Notes: generated by a model not told the origin, from the letters alone. A stretch of 21,184 bases of DNA from an uncultured bacterium (GCA_905214465.1 CAJMMD010000035.1:1-21184), one strand, 5' to 3'; numbered from the stretch's first letter, positions 1-7,798 are shown. Program-made: numbers and translations.

Positions 1-282
1 TTCGGCGGCATGACCAGAAGGTCAATGCCGCCTCGTTTCAAGGCACCTTGCTCGCTCTGGCGGGTTTTCGCTGTCGTTGCCAGAACATCGGGGTACTCAT
101 TGGGGACAGACATAAATGAGTAGTCGTAGGGGGACACTCCTTCTCATTGCGCGGGGTGGCGTGTGCCGTTAAGCGGAGGGGGGTGTATTCCCGACCCATC
201 GTTTGGGCATACAATGGCTATTGGCTTGCTGCGGTGAAGGCCCGTCCGCCCCGCAGTTATTTCTACGGTTAAAGGAGTATGT
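1..282. other. Leader region upstream of ade; no gene seen
   Basis: No convincing coding sequence lies here. At 4-32 there is a strong hairpin (12 bp with one bulged A, AGAA loop), perhaps the end of an upstream transcript, though it has no clear T-tract. At 94-122 a 7-bp inverted repeat (TACTCAT / ATGAGTA) holds the sequence TGGGGACAG in its loop, and GGGGGACACTCC follows at about 130. These match the GGGGAC-type intergenic repeats seen at 3071-3186. A promoter and a leader hairpin (CTGCGG at 229-234 with CCGCAG at 251-256) precede the ade RBS. Confidence 0.6.
187..215 (+). promoter_or_regulatory. Probable sigma-A-type promoter for ade
   Basis: A TACAAT -10 box lies at 210-215. About 16-18 bases upstream is only a weak -35 match (TTCCCG or ATTCCC around 187-193). 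The same TACAAT hexamer recurs upstream of the ACT gene and of secA, which supports it as the housekeeping -10 in this genome. Transcription would start near 222, giving a leader of about 60 bases with one hairpin. Confidence 0.4.
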
Positions 283-2103
283 ATGTCCGTTGAGGTCATG
301 AGGTCTGTGATCGACGCTGCCGAGGGCCGCGTGCCCGTCGACACGCTGTTTGCCAATGCGCAGATTGTCGACGTGTACGGTCAGCGCGTGGCGCCCGGTA
401 GCGTTGCCGTCAAGGACGGCGTAATCGTCGGCGTGCTCTACAACGGGCGCGACGATGCCGCCGGTACCTATGAGGCTGCCGAGGTTATCGACTGCCAGGG
501 TCGCTATCTCGCCCCCGGTTTTATCGACGGACATCTGCACATTGAGTCCTCGAACATCCGCCCCGCCGAGTATGCGCGCATGGCGGCGACGCGCGGTACC
601 ACCACCGCCATTGCCGACAGCCACGAGATTGCCAACGTGGCGGGCCTGGACGGTCTGCGCTTTATGATCGAGGACGGCCGCCGTACACCCATCTCCATCA
701 AGTACACGATGCCTTCGTGCGTGCCCGCGCTGCCCGATGAGCAAGCGGGCGCTGTGATTACCGCCGCTGACATGCAGGCGTTTTTTGCCGAGCATCCGGG
801 CGACGTTTTTGGCCTGGGCGAGATGATGAACCTGCCGGGTGTCTTTATGGCCGATCCTGAGACCTGTGCTCGCATCGATGCTGCCAACCAGACGCCGTCC
901 AAGCAGGTCGACGGCCATGCGCCGCTCGTTGCCGGCAAGGACCTCAATGCCTATGCCGCGGCGGGCATTATCGCCGACCATGAGTCGACGATTCCCGAGG
1001 AGGCGCTCGACAAGCTGTCTCGTGGCATGTACGTGATGCTGCGCGAGGGCACCTGCAGCCATGACCTGGCCAACCTGTCGCCGATGCTGCTGGAGAATCC
1101 CGCGCGCGCCCGCCGCTGTTGCTTTGCGACTGACGACCGCGCCCCTTCCGATGCGCTTGCGACCGGCATGATCGACAATGCCTGTCGCGTGGCTATCGAG
1201 GCCGGTATCGACCCCGTGGTTGCCATCTCTATGGCGTCCCTCTCCACGGCCGAGGCGTTTGGCCTGGACCACGGTTGCCGCGACCCGCACGAGCTGCGTG
1301 GCGCCATCGCCCCGGGCAAGCGTGCCGACCTGCTGGTACTCAACGACCTGACGTTTGCCACGGCTCCGCATCGCGTATATGCCGCCGGTGCTCTGGTGGC
1401 GCAGGACGGCACCTTTGTGGGCGAGATCGCACCCGAGATGGCCGAGGTTGCGGCCCTTGCCGATGAGCTGCGTGCTTCCGTTAAGCTGCCGAAGCTATCG
1501 CTTGACGTGTTCGACTATGCCTTTAAGCCGGGCGAGGCCGTGATCGACGTGGTGCCGGGCAAGGCCATCACGGGCATGGCTCGTCCCGAGAATGCCGAGG
1601 GCCTGCGCCGCATTATGCTGATCGAGCGCCACGGCCGCGGCTTGTCACTGCAGGCCGAGGGGGCCGACGGTGATGGCCCTGCGGGCCTGGGTCTTGTTGG
1701 CAAGCACATTGGTCGCGGCTGGGTGCGTGGCTTTACCATTACGGGCGGTGCCATCGCCTCGACGATCGGCCACGACTCGCACAACGTGTGCGTGGTGGGC
1801 GACAACGCGGCCGATATGATGGCTGCCGTTGAGGCCGTGGGCCAGGGCGGCCACGTGCTGGTGCGTAACGGCGAGGTCGTGGCGCGCATTCCGCTGCCGC
1901 TCGGTGGCCTTATGAGCGAAGGCACGGCCGAGGACGTTGCCGCGCAGCACGACGACTTTATGGTCAAGGCACGCGCCATGGGTATTGAGCCGCCGCTCGA
2001 CCCCATCATGGGCATCATCTTCCTGCCCCTGCCGGTTATCCCGACGCTCCGCATCCGCCCCGAGGGCATGTTCGACGTTACAACCTTCACCTACGCCGAC
2101 TAG
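283..2103 (+). CDS. ade: Adenine deaminase
   Basis: This 606-residue protein is the expected length for the bacterial AdeC/Ade family, which deaminates adenine to hypoxanthine and ammonia in cytoplasmic purine salvage. It has the amidohydrolase metal site GFIDGHLHIESS (residues 79-90, metal-binding HLH at 84-86), then ADSHEIANVAG (111-121), LREGTCSHDL (253-262) and FATDDRAPSD (281-290), which carries the late active-site Asp. The family's C-terminal domain follows, with GHDSHNV and LPVIPTLRIRPEG near the end. The start is set by AAAGGAG at 271-277, five bases before the ATG. It appears monocistronic: the next gene is 171 bases on, behind a hairpin. No truncation or odd residue was seen. Purine salvage is seen by homology only. 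Confidence 0.95.
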   Translation: MSVEVMRSVIDAAEGRVPVDTLFANAQIVDVYGQRVAPGSVAVKDGVIVGVLYNGRDDAAGTYEAAEVIDCQGRYLAPGFIDGHLHIESSNIRPAEYARMAATRGTTTAIADSHEIANVAGLDGLRFMIEDGRRTPISIKYTMPSCVPALPDEQAGAVITAADMQAFFAEHPGDVFGLGEMMNLPGVFMADPETCARIDAANQTPSKQVDGHAPLVAGKDLNAYAAAGIIADHESTIPEEALDKLSRGMYVMLREGTCSHDLANLSPMLLENPARARRCCFATDDRAPSDALATGMIDNACRVAIEAGIDPVVAISMASLSTAEAFGLDHGCRDPHELRGAIAPGKRADLLVLNDLTFATAPHRVYAAGALVAQDGTFVGEIAPEMAEVAALADELRASVKLPKLSLDVFDYAFKPGEAVIDVVPGKAITGMARPENAEGLRRIMLIERHGRGLSLQAEGADGDGPAGLGLVGKHIGRGWVRGFTITGGAIASTIGHDSHNVCVVGDNAADMMAAVEAVGQGGHVLVRNGEVVARIPLPLGGLMSEGTAEDVAAQHDDFMVKARAMGIEPPLDPIMGIIFLPLPVIPTLRIRPEGMFDVTTFTYAD

Positions 2104-2207
2104 TCATCGGGGTGGCGTGTCGCCTGACGCCGCGACCGTGAGACCTCTGGCATGTGTGAGCTATTTGCCAGGTCCTTGTAACGTTTACGCCCGCGGAGTC
2201 TTATTTG

Positions 2208-2272
2208 AGCTCCCTTTGGGTACGTTGGAATCGGATACACGTTCGATTCCAACAAGCCCGAAGGGAGCTTTT
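2208..2272 (+). terminator. Long two-part hairpin ending in T-run; buries the RBS of the next gene
   Basis: The lower stem pairs 2208-2220 with 2257-2269 (AGCTCCCTTTGGG with CCCGAAGGGAGCT, one G-T wobble). After a 3x3 internal loop, the upper stem pairs GTTGGAATCG (2224-2233) with CGATTCCAAC (2244-2253). TTTT follows directly. It can serve as the terminator of ade. However, the right arm AAGGGAG (2261-2267) is also the only Shine-Dalgarno for the gene starting at 2275, so the same fold would block its translation. Confidence 0.75.
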
Positions 2273-2274
2273 CT

Positions 2275-3069
2275 ATGTTTAAACTGATTGCATCCGATAT
2301 GGACGGCACGCTGCTTGACGAAAACGGCCAGGTGCCTCCCGAGACCTACGAACTGATTCTGGCGCTACACGAGCATGGCGTGCATTTCGCCGCATCGTCA
2401 GGTCGTCGCTACGATCGCCTGTGCGAGTTCTTTGCGCCCGTTCGCGACAAGATGGACTTTGTCGCCGCTAACGGCGCCCAAGTCTACGCCGACGGTAAGA
2501 TGGTAGACCGTGAGGTGTATTCGCACCTGGCGATTCGAAGGCTCGCCCAGGCCGTCGCGACGTTTCCCAATCTGCATCTTGCGCTCTTTGACCGTACCAA
2601 GTCCTTCCTGCTCGATGACGAGAGCAAGTTCGTGCGTGAGGTCGATAAGGACCTTCCCAATGCCGAGCGCATTTGGGAGCTGCCCGATCCCAGCGTAAAT
2701 ATCATCAAGGCGAGTATCTTTTGCGACGACAGTGCGGTTATGGACAGTGCGTACGTGCTACAGCGCGAACTTGGTCAGCTCTTTACTTTTGCGCCTTCGG
2801 GCAACGCGTGGATCGATGCCATGCAGCCTGGTGTGTCGAAGGCCTCGGGTATCGCGCAGCTCGCGGAGCATTACGGCATTGGTCGCGACGAGGTCATGGC
2901 GTTTGGCGACTCGATGAACGACTACGAGATCATTCGCTTTGTCGGCACGGGCTGCGCGATGGAAAACGCGCGCCCCGCGCTTAAGGCGGTGGCCGATCGC
3001 GTGGTGGGTTGCAACCGCGACCACGCCGTCCAGCAGGAGCTCCGTCGCGTGCTGGAGAGTCTCTCCTAA
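2275..3069 (+). CDS. Cof-type HAD-superfamily phosphatase
   Basis: This 264-residue cytoplasmic hydrolase belongs to the Cof/YidA-type (IIB cap) HAD subfamily, which dephosphorylates sugar phosphates, flavins or similar small metabolites. The substrate cannot be told from sequence. HAD motif I is DMDGT (residues 8-12, nucleophile D8, acid D10). Motif II is the SSGR stretch at 41-44, the motif III Lys is in GVSKASG (K189), and motif IV is GDSMND (211-216). The cap domain lies between motifs II and III. The start ATG is preceded by AAGGGAG at 2261-2267, which lies inside a strong hairpin, so expression is probably controlled at the RNA level. A second, only distantly similar Cof-type gene faces it at 4030-3188, separated by a palindromic repeat. 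Confidence 0.9.
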   Translation: MFKLIASDMDGTLLDENGQVPPETYELILALHEHGVHFAASSGRRYDRLCEFFAPVRDKMDFVAANGAQVYADGKMVDREVYSHLAIRRLAQAVATFPNLHLALFDRTKSFLLDDESKFVREVDKDLPNAERIWELPDPSVNIIKASIFCDDSAVMDSAYVLQRELGQLFTFAPSGNAWIDAMQPGVSKASGIAQLAEHYGIGRDEVMAFGDSMNDYEIIRFVGTGCAMENARPALKAVADRVVGCNRDHAVQQELRRVLESLS

Positions 3070-3070
3070 T

Positions 3071-3186
3071 TCGGCAGATGGGGACGTTCCTTTTCTGCCG
3101 ACAGTGGGGGACAGTCCTTGCAGCTTTTTGCGAAGAGTGTCCCCAGTGACTAGTCGTTTAAGAACGTCCCCAATGACTGACCAATG
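3071..3186. repeat. Nested palindromic intergenic repeat with GGGGAC cores
   Basis: Several inverted repeats are nested here: TCGGCAGA (3071-3078) with TCTGCCGA (3094-3101); TGGGGACGTTC (3079-3089) with GAACGTCCCCA (3162-3172), a perfect 11-bp pair; and GGGGACA (3107-3113) with TGTCCCC (3138-3144). A short direct repeat (CCAATGACT) follows near 3170-3188. The unit fills the gap between two convergent genes. It resembles REP-type elements and shares its core with fragments at 94-140 and 13555-13654. Confidence 0.7.
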
Positions 3187-3187
3187 A

Positions 3188-4030
3188 CTAGGCGAGGGCG
3201 GCCATGATGGTGCGGGCGACGCCGTCGTGGTCGTTGTCGTATTCGGTGATGGCGTCGGCGGCCTCGCGATCTTCGGGCTCGGCGTTGATCATGGCCATGC
3301 CATGGCCCGCTGCCTGCAGCATGGGGATGTCGTTGATGTTGTCGCCGAACGCCCAGGCGTCGGCGAGACGCTCGCCCAGATGCTCACACAGCCACGTGAG
3401 GGCCGTTCCCTTGGTGGCGCCTTCGCCCATAACCTCGATATTCATGGCGTACGAACGCGTGACCTCAATGCCTCCGAGTGTGTCGAGCGCCGCCGCGATG
3501 GCGTCGCGATCGGCGGGGTCGTGCCAGTACATAGCGATGCGTTCGAGCGTCTCGACCTCGTCGATTTTGCTGTCGATATTCATGTCGATCGGCGTTCGTG
3601 TGCGCTTGAGCGAAGCCGCGATGTGGGGGTCGCCGCCACAGAACTCATCCAGACGCCCGTATAGCGAGCGGGGGAGGAAGCACTGCCCATCCGCGAAGAT
3701 ATCGAAGGTCACATCGTGGCCGGCGGCAATGCGATGGATGCGGTGGGCAATGCCACGGTCGAGCGGACGGCTCAAGATGCACGTGGCGCGCGAGGCGTCG
3801 GTGGGCGTATCCTCGTCGAGCTGCCAGACGCTGGCGCCGTTGGCACAGACCGCGTAGTGCACGGCGGGATGGGCGAGAATGGGCTTAAAGATGCCCGACA
3901 GTGGACGTCCCGTGCAGGGAACAAACTCGATGCCACGACGTGCGAGCTCGTCGAGCATCGCCCAGGTGGCATCGCTCATTTGCTTATCGCTCGTCAGCAG
4001 CGTCCCATCCATATCGGAAAACACAATCAT
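3188..4030 (-). CDS. Cof-type HAD-superfamily phosphatase
   Basis: This is a 280-residue HAD hydrolase with a IIB-type cap. Motif I is SDMDGTLL with nucleophile D6 and acid D8. Motif II is CTGRP (about 39-43), the motif III Lys is in GEGATKGTAL (K207), and motif IV is GDNIND (229-234). The likely job is hydrolysis of a small phosphorylated metabolite; the substrate is unknown. A TTG nine bases further out could add three residues, but AAAGGG (4040-4045) abuts that TTG and stands nine bases from the ATG at 4030, so the ATG is preferred. Upstream on the same strand is citrate synthase, separated by a terminator that ends about 26 bases before this start, so transcription probably depends on read-through. 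Confidence 0.88.
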   Translation of the reverse strand: MIVFSDMDGTLLTSDKQMSDATWAMLDELARRGIEFVPCTGRPLSGIFKPILAHPAVHYAVCANGASVWQLDEDTPTDASRATCILSRPLDRGIAHRIHRIAAGHDVTFDIFADGQCFLPRSLYGRLDEFCGGDPHIAASLKRTRTPIDMNIDSKIDEVETLERIAMYWHDPADRDAIAAALDTLGGIEVTRSYAMNIEVMGEGATKGTALTWLCEHLGERLADAWAFGDNINDIPMLQAAGHGMAMINAEPEDREAADAITEYDNDHDGVARTIMAALA

Positions 4031-4055
4031 TTGATGCAACCCTTTCTACTGGCAT

Positions 4056-4092
4056 AAAAAGCGTGGCCGAGGGCTTGGGTCCCTGGCCACGC
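4056..4092 (-). terminator. Intrinsic terminator of citrate synthase
   Basis: On the minus strand GCGTGGCC (4092-4085) pairs with GGCCACGC (4068-4061), extended by AGGG/CCCT inside, and is followed by TTTTT (4060-4056). This is a classic Rho-independent terminator. It lies between citrate synthase and the downstream HAD gene, whose start codon is only 26 bases past the T-tract. Confidence 0.85.
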
Positions 4093-4116
4093 TCGAGTTC
4101 TATAACGGTCCGCGTC

Positions 4117-5535
4117 CTAGCGGTCGGCGAGCGGCTTGTACTCCAGCGGCTCGATCACCGGACGATAGGCGGGGCGGATGATACGGTGCGCGCAGAAGAG
4201 CTCTTCCATACGGTGTGCCGACCAGCCGGCCATGCGGGCGACGGCGAATAGCGGCGTAAAGAGCGTTTCGGGCACGCCGAGCATCTTGTAGATAAAGCCC
4301 GTGTACAGGTCGATGTTGGCGCAGATGGGCTTGGTCATGCCGTGGTCGCGCATGACCTGGGGTGCCAGGCGCTCGATGCGCTCGATGAGCGCGAACTCAT
4401 CGCCCAGGTTCTTCTTGGCGGCAAGTGTGCGCGCGTAACGACGGCAGACCTCGGCGCGCGGGTCGCTGAGCGTATAGACGGCGTGGCCCATGCCGTAGAT
4501 GAGGCCCGTGCCGTCGAAGGCCTGCTTGTCGAGGATCTTGCCCAGGTAGGCCGCGACCTCGTCCTCGTCCTCCCAGTTGGAGACATGCGCGCGGATGTCC
4601 TCGTGCATAGACACGACCTTGGCATTGGCACCACCGTGGCGCGGGCCCTTGAGCGAGCCGATAGCCGCGGCGTAGGCGGAATACGGGTCGGTGGCCGAAG
4701 ACGACAGCACGCGGCAAGCGAAGGTGGAGTTGTTGCCGCCGCCGTGCTCGGCATGCAGCATGAGCATAACGTCGAGCAGCATCGCCTCATCGCGGGTGAA
4801 CGCCATGCCGCCGCGCAGGACCTGTAGGATGGTCTCGGCGGTGGAGAGACCGGGCGTGGGGTGCGGCACGTGAACCTCGGAGCCGCGAAGCTTGGCGACC
4901 GAGGCCATGTGTGCGAAGGCGGCGATGCGCGGGAGACGTGCGAGCATGGAAATGGCGACGTCGATTTCGTGCTCGGGCGTGATCACGTCTGGTTCGGCAT
5001 CGAAGGCGTAGAGCAGCAGTACGGCGCGCTGGAGCACGTTCATGATGCTCGACGATACCGTGGTCATAGGGAACTCTTTAACGTACTCGTCGCTCAGATG
5101 TCTAAAGGCGCCCAGGCGCTCGCAAAAGCCGTCGAGCTCTTCCTTGTTGGGCAGCGAACCCGTGATAAGCAGATAGGCGACTTCCTCGTAGCCGTAGCGA
5201 TTCTCAGCCTGGGCATTGTTGACCAGATCCTCGATGCTGTAGCCGCGAAGCGTGAGCTTGCCCTGATCGGGCACGACCTTTCCGTCGACCTTGTTGTAGC
5301 CGTGCACATCCGAGATACGAGTGAGGCCCGCGACCACGCCCGAGCCGTCGGCATTGCGCAGGCCGCGCTTGACATTGTGCTCTTCGAACAAGCCCTCGTC
5401 ATAAGGGTCGGTCGGCAGGCCGTGGTAGAGGCTTTCGCTCTCAGACGAAATCTGGCGGCTTGCTTCGTAATCCAGAACCAGTCGGCTCAAGTGGTCATCG
5501 AAGCGGTAATAGATTTTCTTGGCGTCGTAGGCCAT
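4117..5535 (-). CDS. gltA: Citrate synthase
   Basis: This 472-residue enzyme condenses acetyl-CoA and oxaloacetate to citrate in the cytoplasm. Family marks are RGYSIEDL (97-104), MLHAEHGGGNNST (259-271, with the active-site His), GPRHGGANAKV (297-307, catalytic His 300), GMGHAVYTLSDPRA (348-361, substrate-binding His) and ANIDLYTGFIY (406-416, catalytic Asp 409). It is somewhat longer than the roughly 430-residue E. coli enzyme, with an extended N-terminus before the first core helices. A 2-methylcitrate activity cannot be excluded. GAGAGGAG at 5541-5548 sets the ATG with 5-base spacing. It lies 78 bases downstream of the ACT-domain gene on the same strand and ends at a strong terminator. 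In a fermenter it probably feeds glutamate synthesis rather than a full TCA cycle. Confidence 0.93.
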   Translation of the reverse strand: MAYDAKKIYYRFDDHLSRLVLDYEASRQISSESESLYHGLPTDPYDEGLFEEHNVKRGLRNADGSGVVAGLTRISDVHGYNKVDGKVVPDQGKLTLRGYSIEDLVNNAQAENRYGYEEVAYLLITGSLPNKEELDGFCERLGAFRHLSDEYVKEFPMTTVSSSIMNVLQRAVLLLYAFDAEPDVITPEHEIDVAISMLARLPRIAAFAHMASVAKLRGSEVHVPHPTPGLSTAETILQVLRGGMAFTRDEAMLLDVMLMLHAEHGGGNNSTFACRVLSSSATDPYSAYAAAIGSLKGPRHGGANAKVVSMHEDIRAHVSNWEDEDEVAAYLGKILDKQAFDGTGLIYGMGHAVYTLSDPRAEVCRRYARTLAAKKNLGDEFALIERIERLAPQVMRDHGMTKPICANIDLYTGFIYKMLGVPETLFTPLFAVARMAGWSAHRMEELFCAHRIIRPAYRPVIEPLEYKPLADR

Positions 5536-5613
5536 GTGCGCTCCTCTCCGGGCCGTGTGGGGGCGGCGTGCTTGAGTGCAGATGCGCCGGCCTGTTCCTG
5601 CACGGCCTGTTCG

Positions 5614-5901
5614 CTACAGGCGGTACATAAAGTTAAAGACGTCCTCGCGCTGGATGGACACGTTGACGCCCGAAAGCTCGCCGGCCTCGGCCAGGGCCTT
5701 CTGCAGCTCAGCGAAGTCGAGCTTGGACTCGGCGGTATCGGCCAGCATGGTCATGGTGAAGATGTCCTCGATAATGGACTGCGTGATGTCGCGGATGTCG
5801 ACGTTGGCCTCGCCCAGGACACGGGTGACGCCGGCGACGATGCCGGGGCGGTTCTTGCCAAGGACGGTGATGACGATACGGGAGGACGAGATCTCGGCCA
5901 T
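5614..5901 (-). CDS. ACT-domain protein, UPF0237 type
   Basis: This 95-residue protein is essentially one ACT domain: strand IVITVLGKNRPGIVAGVTR (9-27) with the ligand-type turn N-R-P-G, then a second half from about residue 33 with DITQSII and FTMTMLAD. ACT domains bind amino acids or other small ligands and usually act as regulatory modules. Length and layout match the stand-alone UPF0237 family, whose biochemical role is not settled. AAAGGG at 5908-5913, six bases before the ATG, fixes the start, and a TACAAT box lies at 5969-5964. Citrate synthase follows 78 bases downstream, so the two may be cotranscribed, linking an amino-acid sensor to 2-oxoglutarate/glutamate supply. That link is inference. 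Confidence 0.85.
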   Translation of the reverse strand: MAEISSSRIVITVLGKNRPGIVAGVTRVLGEANVDIRDITQSIIEDIFTMTMLADTAESKLDFAELQKALAEAGELSGVNVSIQREDVFNFMYRL

Positions 5902-5963
5902 GGGAAACCCTTTCGCGTGGTTGCGGCGCGCGCGGGGCGCTCCGCTACGGTACAGTGTTCATC

Positions 5964-5992
5964 ATTGTACCTGTCTGGCGCCAAAAGAGGTG
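5964..5992 (-). promoter_or_regulatory. Probable promoter for ACT-gltA
   Basis: On the minus strand a TACAAT -10 box lies at 5969-5964, about 60 bases before the ACT start. The -35 region around 5992-5987 (CACCTC) is a poor match, so the call rests mainly on the -10 and its position. Confidence 0.4.
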
Positions 5993-6083
5993 CGCTTACA
6001 GCGGCGTTACACGTCTGCAACATGAGCGTAAGGGGGAAGGCCGTACGGGGAAGAGCCGTCTGGCGCGTGTCCGGCTCGTGTTG

Positions 6084-6137
6084 GGTTGATTTCCGATCTC
6101 AGCCGAACACATTGAGCGGACAGGCCGTTCCCGCAGT
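6084..6137 (+). repeat. 54-base dispersed repeat, copy 1
   Basis: The sequence from GGTTGATTTCCGATCTCAGC to CCCGCAGT is 50 of 54 identical to 21131-21184, in the same orientation. The first 34 bases are identical. Sequence to the left of GGTTG is unrelated in the two copies, so the left repeat edge is sharp. The other edge of copy 2 is cut by the window end. Confidence 0.85.
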
Positions 6138-6174
6138 CAGCCGAACGCCTCCGACGGCTGATTCCGAACTGGAA

Positions 6175-6230
6175 GCGGAGGGCATCCCCGCCCTTCGGTA
6201 GGGGATACCGCTCCGCGGCGCATGCCGCGG
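6175..6230. repeat. Two overlapping strong hairpins
   Basis: GCGGAG-GGCATCCCC (6175-6189) pairs with GGGGATACC-g-CTCCGC (6201-6216), with one mismatch and one bulge. The overlapping CCGCGGC (6213-6219) pairs with GCCGCGG (6224-6230). Neither has a T-tract on either strand, so they are not clear intrinsic terminators. They could be part of a repeat or an attachment-type region beside the integrase remnant. Confidence 0.55.
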
Positions 6231-6298
6231 GCGGCGCCCCTATCGGACCACCGTGACCTCAGTTGGGATGGGCCCAGCACTGCCGCGTACTCGGTGAG

Positions 6299-6994
6299 CT
6301 AGAGCCAACTGTTCGTCTTCACGTCGCGTATGGCGATATTTCGGTCGTCCGGCTCGGTGATGCCGTAGCCGAACGCCTGGAGCGTCTCGATGGACTCCTG
6401 GATCCTCTGTTGGAACATGGGACCCGGATCGACCCTCGGCCCGAGGTGCCCGCGCCAAAGGCACGGCGTGGCGCGCAGCATGTTATGGATTTTGGAGATG
6501 GGCTCGATGTCGGCGTAGACGTTGAGCGTCGCCATGGCGTCCTTGTGGCCGAGGATCGATTGGAGCGCCTTGATATCGCCGCCTTGGCGGATCCACTGCG
6601 TTGCGAACGTGTGGCGAAGGCCGTGGAACGTGATCAGCTCGTCGTTGGTGCCCATGAGGCCGTTGGTCTCCGAGAACGTCTTGAACGCCCTGCGGATATA
6701 GCTTGTCGTCGCGAAGGTCGCGCCCGGCTCCGACAGGATGTAGCAGTCCCCGATCTCGACCGCCCCGGTAAGGCCGCGCAAGCGCAGCTTTCCGCAGTCG
6801 ATCTCGTGGGTCTCCTTCAGGAAGGGGAGTAGGCCGACCGGGTCGATGGGGATACCCCTGGCGTCATGGGTCTTGGTGTCCTTGATGAACGAACCCATTC
6901 CCTTCGCGTACGCCACCGAGTGTCTGATCGAGATCAGGCCCGTCTCGAAATCCACATCGCACCACCGAAGGCCGCAGACCTCGCCGATTCGCAT
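6299..6994 (-). pseudogene. Tyrosine integrase, catalytic domain only (N-terminally truncated)
   Basis: These 231 residues hold a full tyrosine-recombinase catalytic set: Arg in MRIGEVCGLRW (R2), Lys in DTKTHDARGIPI (K41), HGLRH (H124, R127), LGH (H150) and nucleophile Y160 in LNVYADI. Full-length phage/ICE integrases have a further 150-200 residues with arm-binding and core-binding domains; these are missing. Integrase-like sequence (AVVLALHTG) continues upstream of the ATG to one codon after the TAG at 7027-7025, which is the stop codon of the HTH gene in the same frame. The break is therefore abrupt. No Shine-Dalgarno precedes 6994. About 60 residues follow the Tyr, longer than usual. It is probably a dead remnant, though a separately made catalytic domain is possible. 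Confidence 0.8.
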
Positions 6995-7024
6995 TCCCGT
7001 GTGCAGGGCGAGTACGACCGCCCT

Positions 7025-7276
7025 CTAATCCTCGGCGGACCAATCGAGTCCGAACTCCTTTCGGGCATCCTCTTCGCTCATGACTTCGAGAAGGTCTCCG
7101 GGTTGGCAACGAAGGGCGAGGCATAGCTGCTCGAGTGTGTTGAAGCGAATGCCGCGAATATGCCCTTTTTTAATACGGGACAGGTTCACGGGCGTGGTTC
7201 CAATCCTTTCGGCAAGTTCGTTCGAGGAAATCTTTCGCTCGGCCATGATCTTGTCGAGGCGAACAATTACGGGCAT
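7025..7276 (-). CDS. Small Cro/CI-type HTH regulator (YozG-like)
   Basis: This 83-residue protein is nearly all helix-turn-helix: VRLDKIMAERKISSNELAER (4-23), then IGTTPVNLSRIKKGHI with the recognition helix, then FNTLEQLCLALRCQPGDLLE, the usual end of small XRE-family regulators of the B. subtilis YozG type. Members of this group usually sit beside a DUF2975 membrane protein, and that partner is present nine bases upstream (7798-7286). AAGGAA, five bases before the ATG, overlaps the partner's stop codon, suggesting translational coupling. It probably binds DNA near its own promoter; a palindrome at 7836-7854 is a candidate site. Its stop codon is followed in frame by truncated integrase sequence. 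Confidence 0.85.
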   Translation of the reverse strand: MPVIVRLDKIMAERKISSNELAERIGTTPVNLSRIKKGHIRGIRFNTLEQLCLALRCQPGDLLEVMSEEDARKEFGLDWSAED

Positions 7277-7285
7277 GGCGTTTCC

Positions 7286-7798
7286 TTACGCAATCTCGTC
7301 GGAGTCGAGGTACAGCTCTCGGGCGTACAAGAAGAGCTGGGAAAGCATGAACAGGACGATGCCGAGAACCAGAGAGGTCCAATCGAATGATGAAGCGATC
7401 TCTTGGGCGCCGACGGCCCCCTCGCCGCCAAACATCGAAACGGAGGTTTTGAGTGAGCCGGCGTAGAGGCTGGTGGCAGCTTGAACAACGAAGAGAATGC
7501 CGAGCACCTTCAAGCATGTCGCAGACCCTTTCTTGAAGGGGTCTCCGCTCTTGATCGTCCACACGAGAACGGCGCTGAGGATGGTCGTAGCGATACCGAT
7601 GACGGCAGGGACCAATGTCGAGATCGCAAGGGCTGGATACGCGGGGGAGTCTGCAATTACAGGGTTGTCGAGCACTTCGATTGCTGGCTTTAAGGAGAAC
7701 GCCACTTGTGCGATGGCGGTGGCGCAAAGGGTCGCAGAGGCTATCGCACATGCGATGCGGAAGGAATGAAGCCGGGGAGTGCGATTGTCGGAACTCAT
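7286..7798 (-). CDS. DUF2975-like four-helix membrane protein
   Basis: This 170-residue protein has four hydrophobic segments (about 12-34, 53-78, 95-114 and 138-158) and ends in FLYARELYLDSDEIA, resembling the charged C-terminus of DUF2975 proteins (YoaS type). Function in the family is unknown. The constant pairing with a small HTH protein suggests a membrane-linked control of that regulator, which is inference. GGAGG at 7804-7808, five bases before the ATG, sets the start. It is first in a two-gene minus-strand unit with the HTH gene and is divergent from the exporter genes. The DUF assignment is by layout and ending rather than a strong motif. Confidence 0.65.
   Translation of the reverse strand: MSSDNRTPRLHSFRIACAIASATLCATAIAQVAFSLKPAIEVLDNPVIADSPAYPALAISTLVPAVIGIATTILSAVLVWTIKSGDPFKKGSATCLKVLGILFVVQAATSLYAGSLKTSVSMFGGEGAVGAQEIASSFDWTSLVLGIVLFMLSQLFLYARELYLDSDEIA

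Larger units (their letters stand above)
5902..6298. other. 397-base gap at the edge of the accessory block; repeats and hairpins, no gene
   Basis: Apart from the ACT promoter, this stretch is made of repeat and hairpin sequence: a 54-base repeat copy (6084-6137), two CAGCCGAAC direct repeats (6100-6108 and 6138-6146), and hairpins at 6138-6160, 6175-6216 and 6213-6230. No coding signal was seen. It marks the left boundary between the conserved minus-strand genes and the integrase remnant. Confidence 0.6.

Noticed and set aside
169..1371. 400-codon open frame on the minus strand opposite ade
   Set aside because: It is antisense to a clear adenine deaminase and has the low-complexity His/Gly/Val-rich look of a shadow frame in G/C-ending coding DNA.
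2224..2253. GTTCGATTCC looks like a tRNA T-arm
   Set aside because: No acceptor, D or anticodon arms can be found around it, and the sequence is fully explained by the upper stem of the hairpin before 2275.
6100..6146. Two CAGCCGAAC repeats 38 bases apart, suggesting a CRISPR
   Set aside because: There are only two copies of nine bases, with no further units and no cas genes; they fit better as part of the dispersed repeat.
4861..6201. 446-codon plus-strand frame opposite citrate synthase and the ACT gene
   Set aside because: It spans two well-supported minus-strand genes, the gap between them and a repeat region, so it is a shadow frame.
6175..6216. Hairpin as terminator of the integrase or ACT transcripts
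   Set aside because: There is no T-tract on either strand; kept only as a structural repeat.
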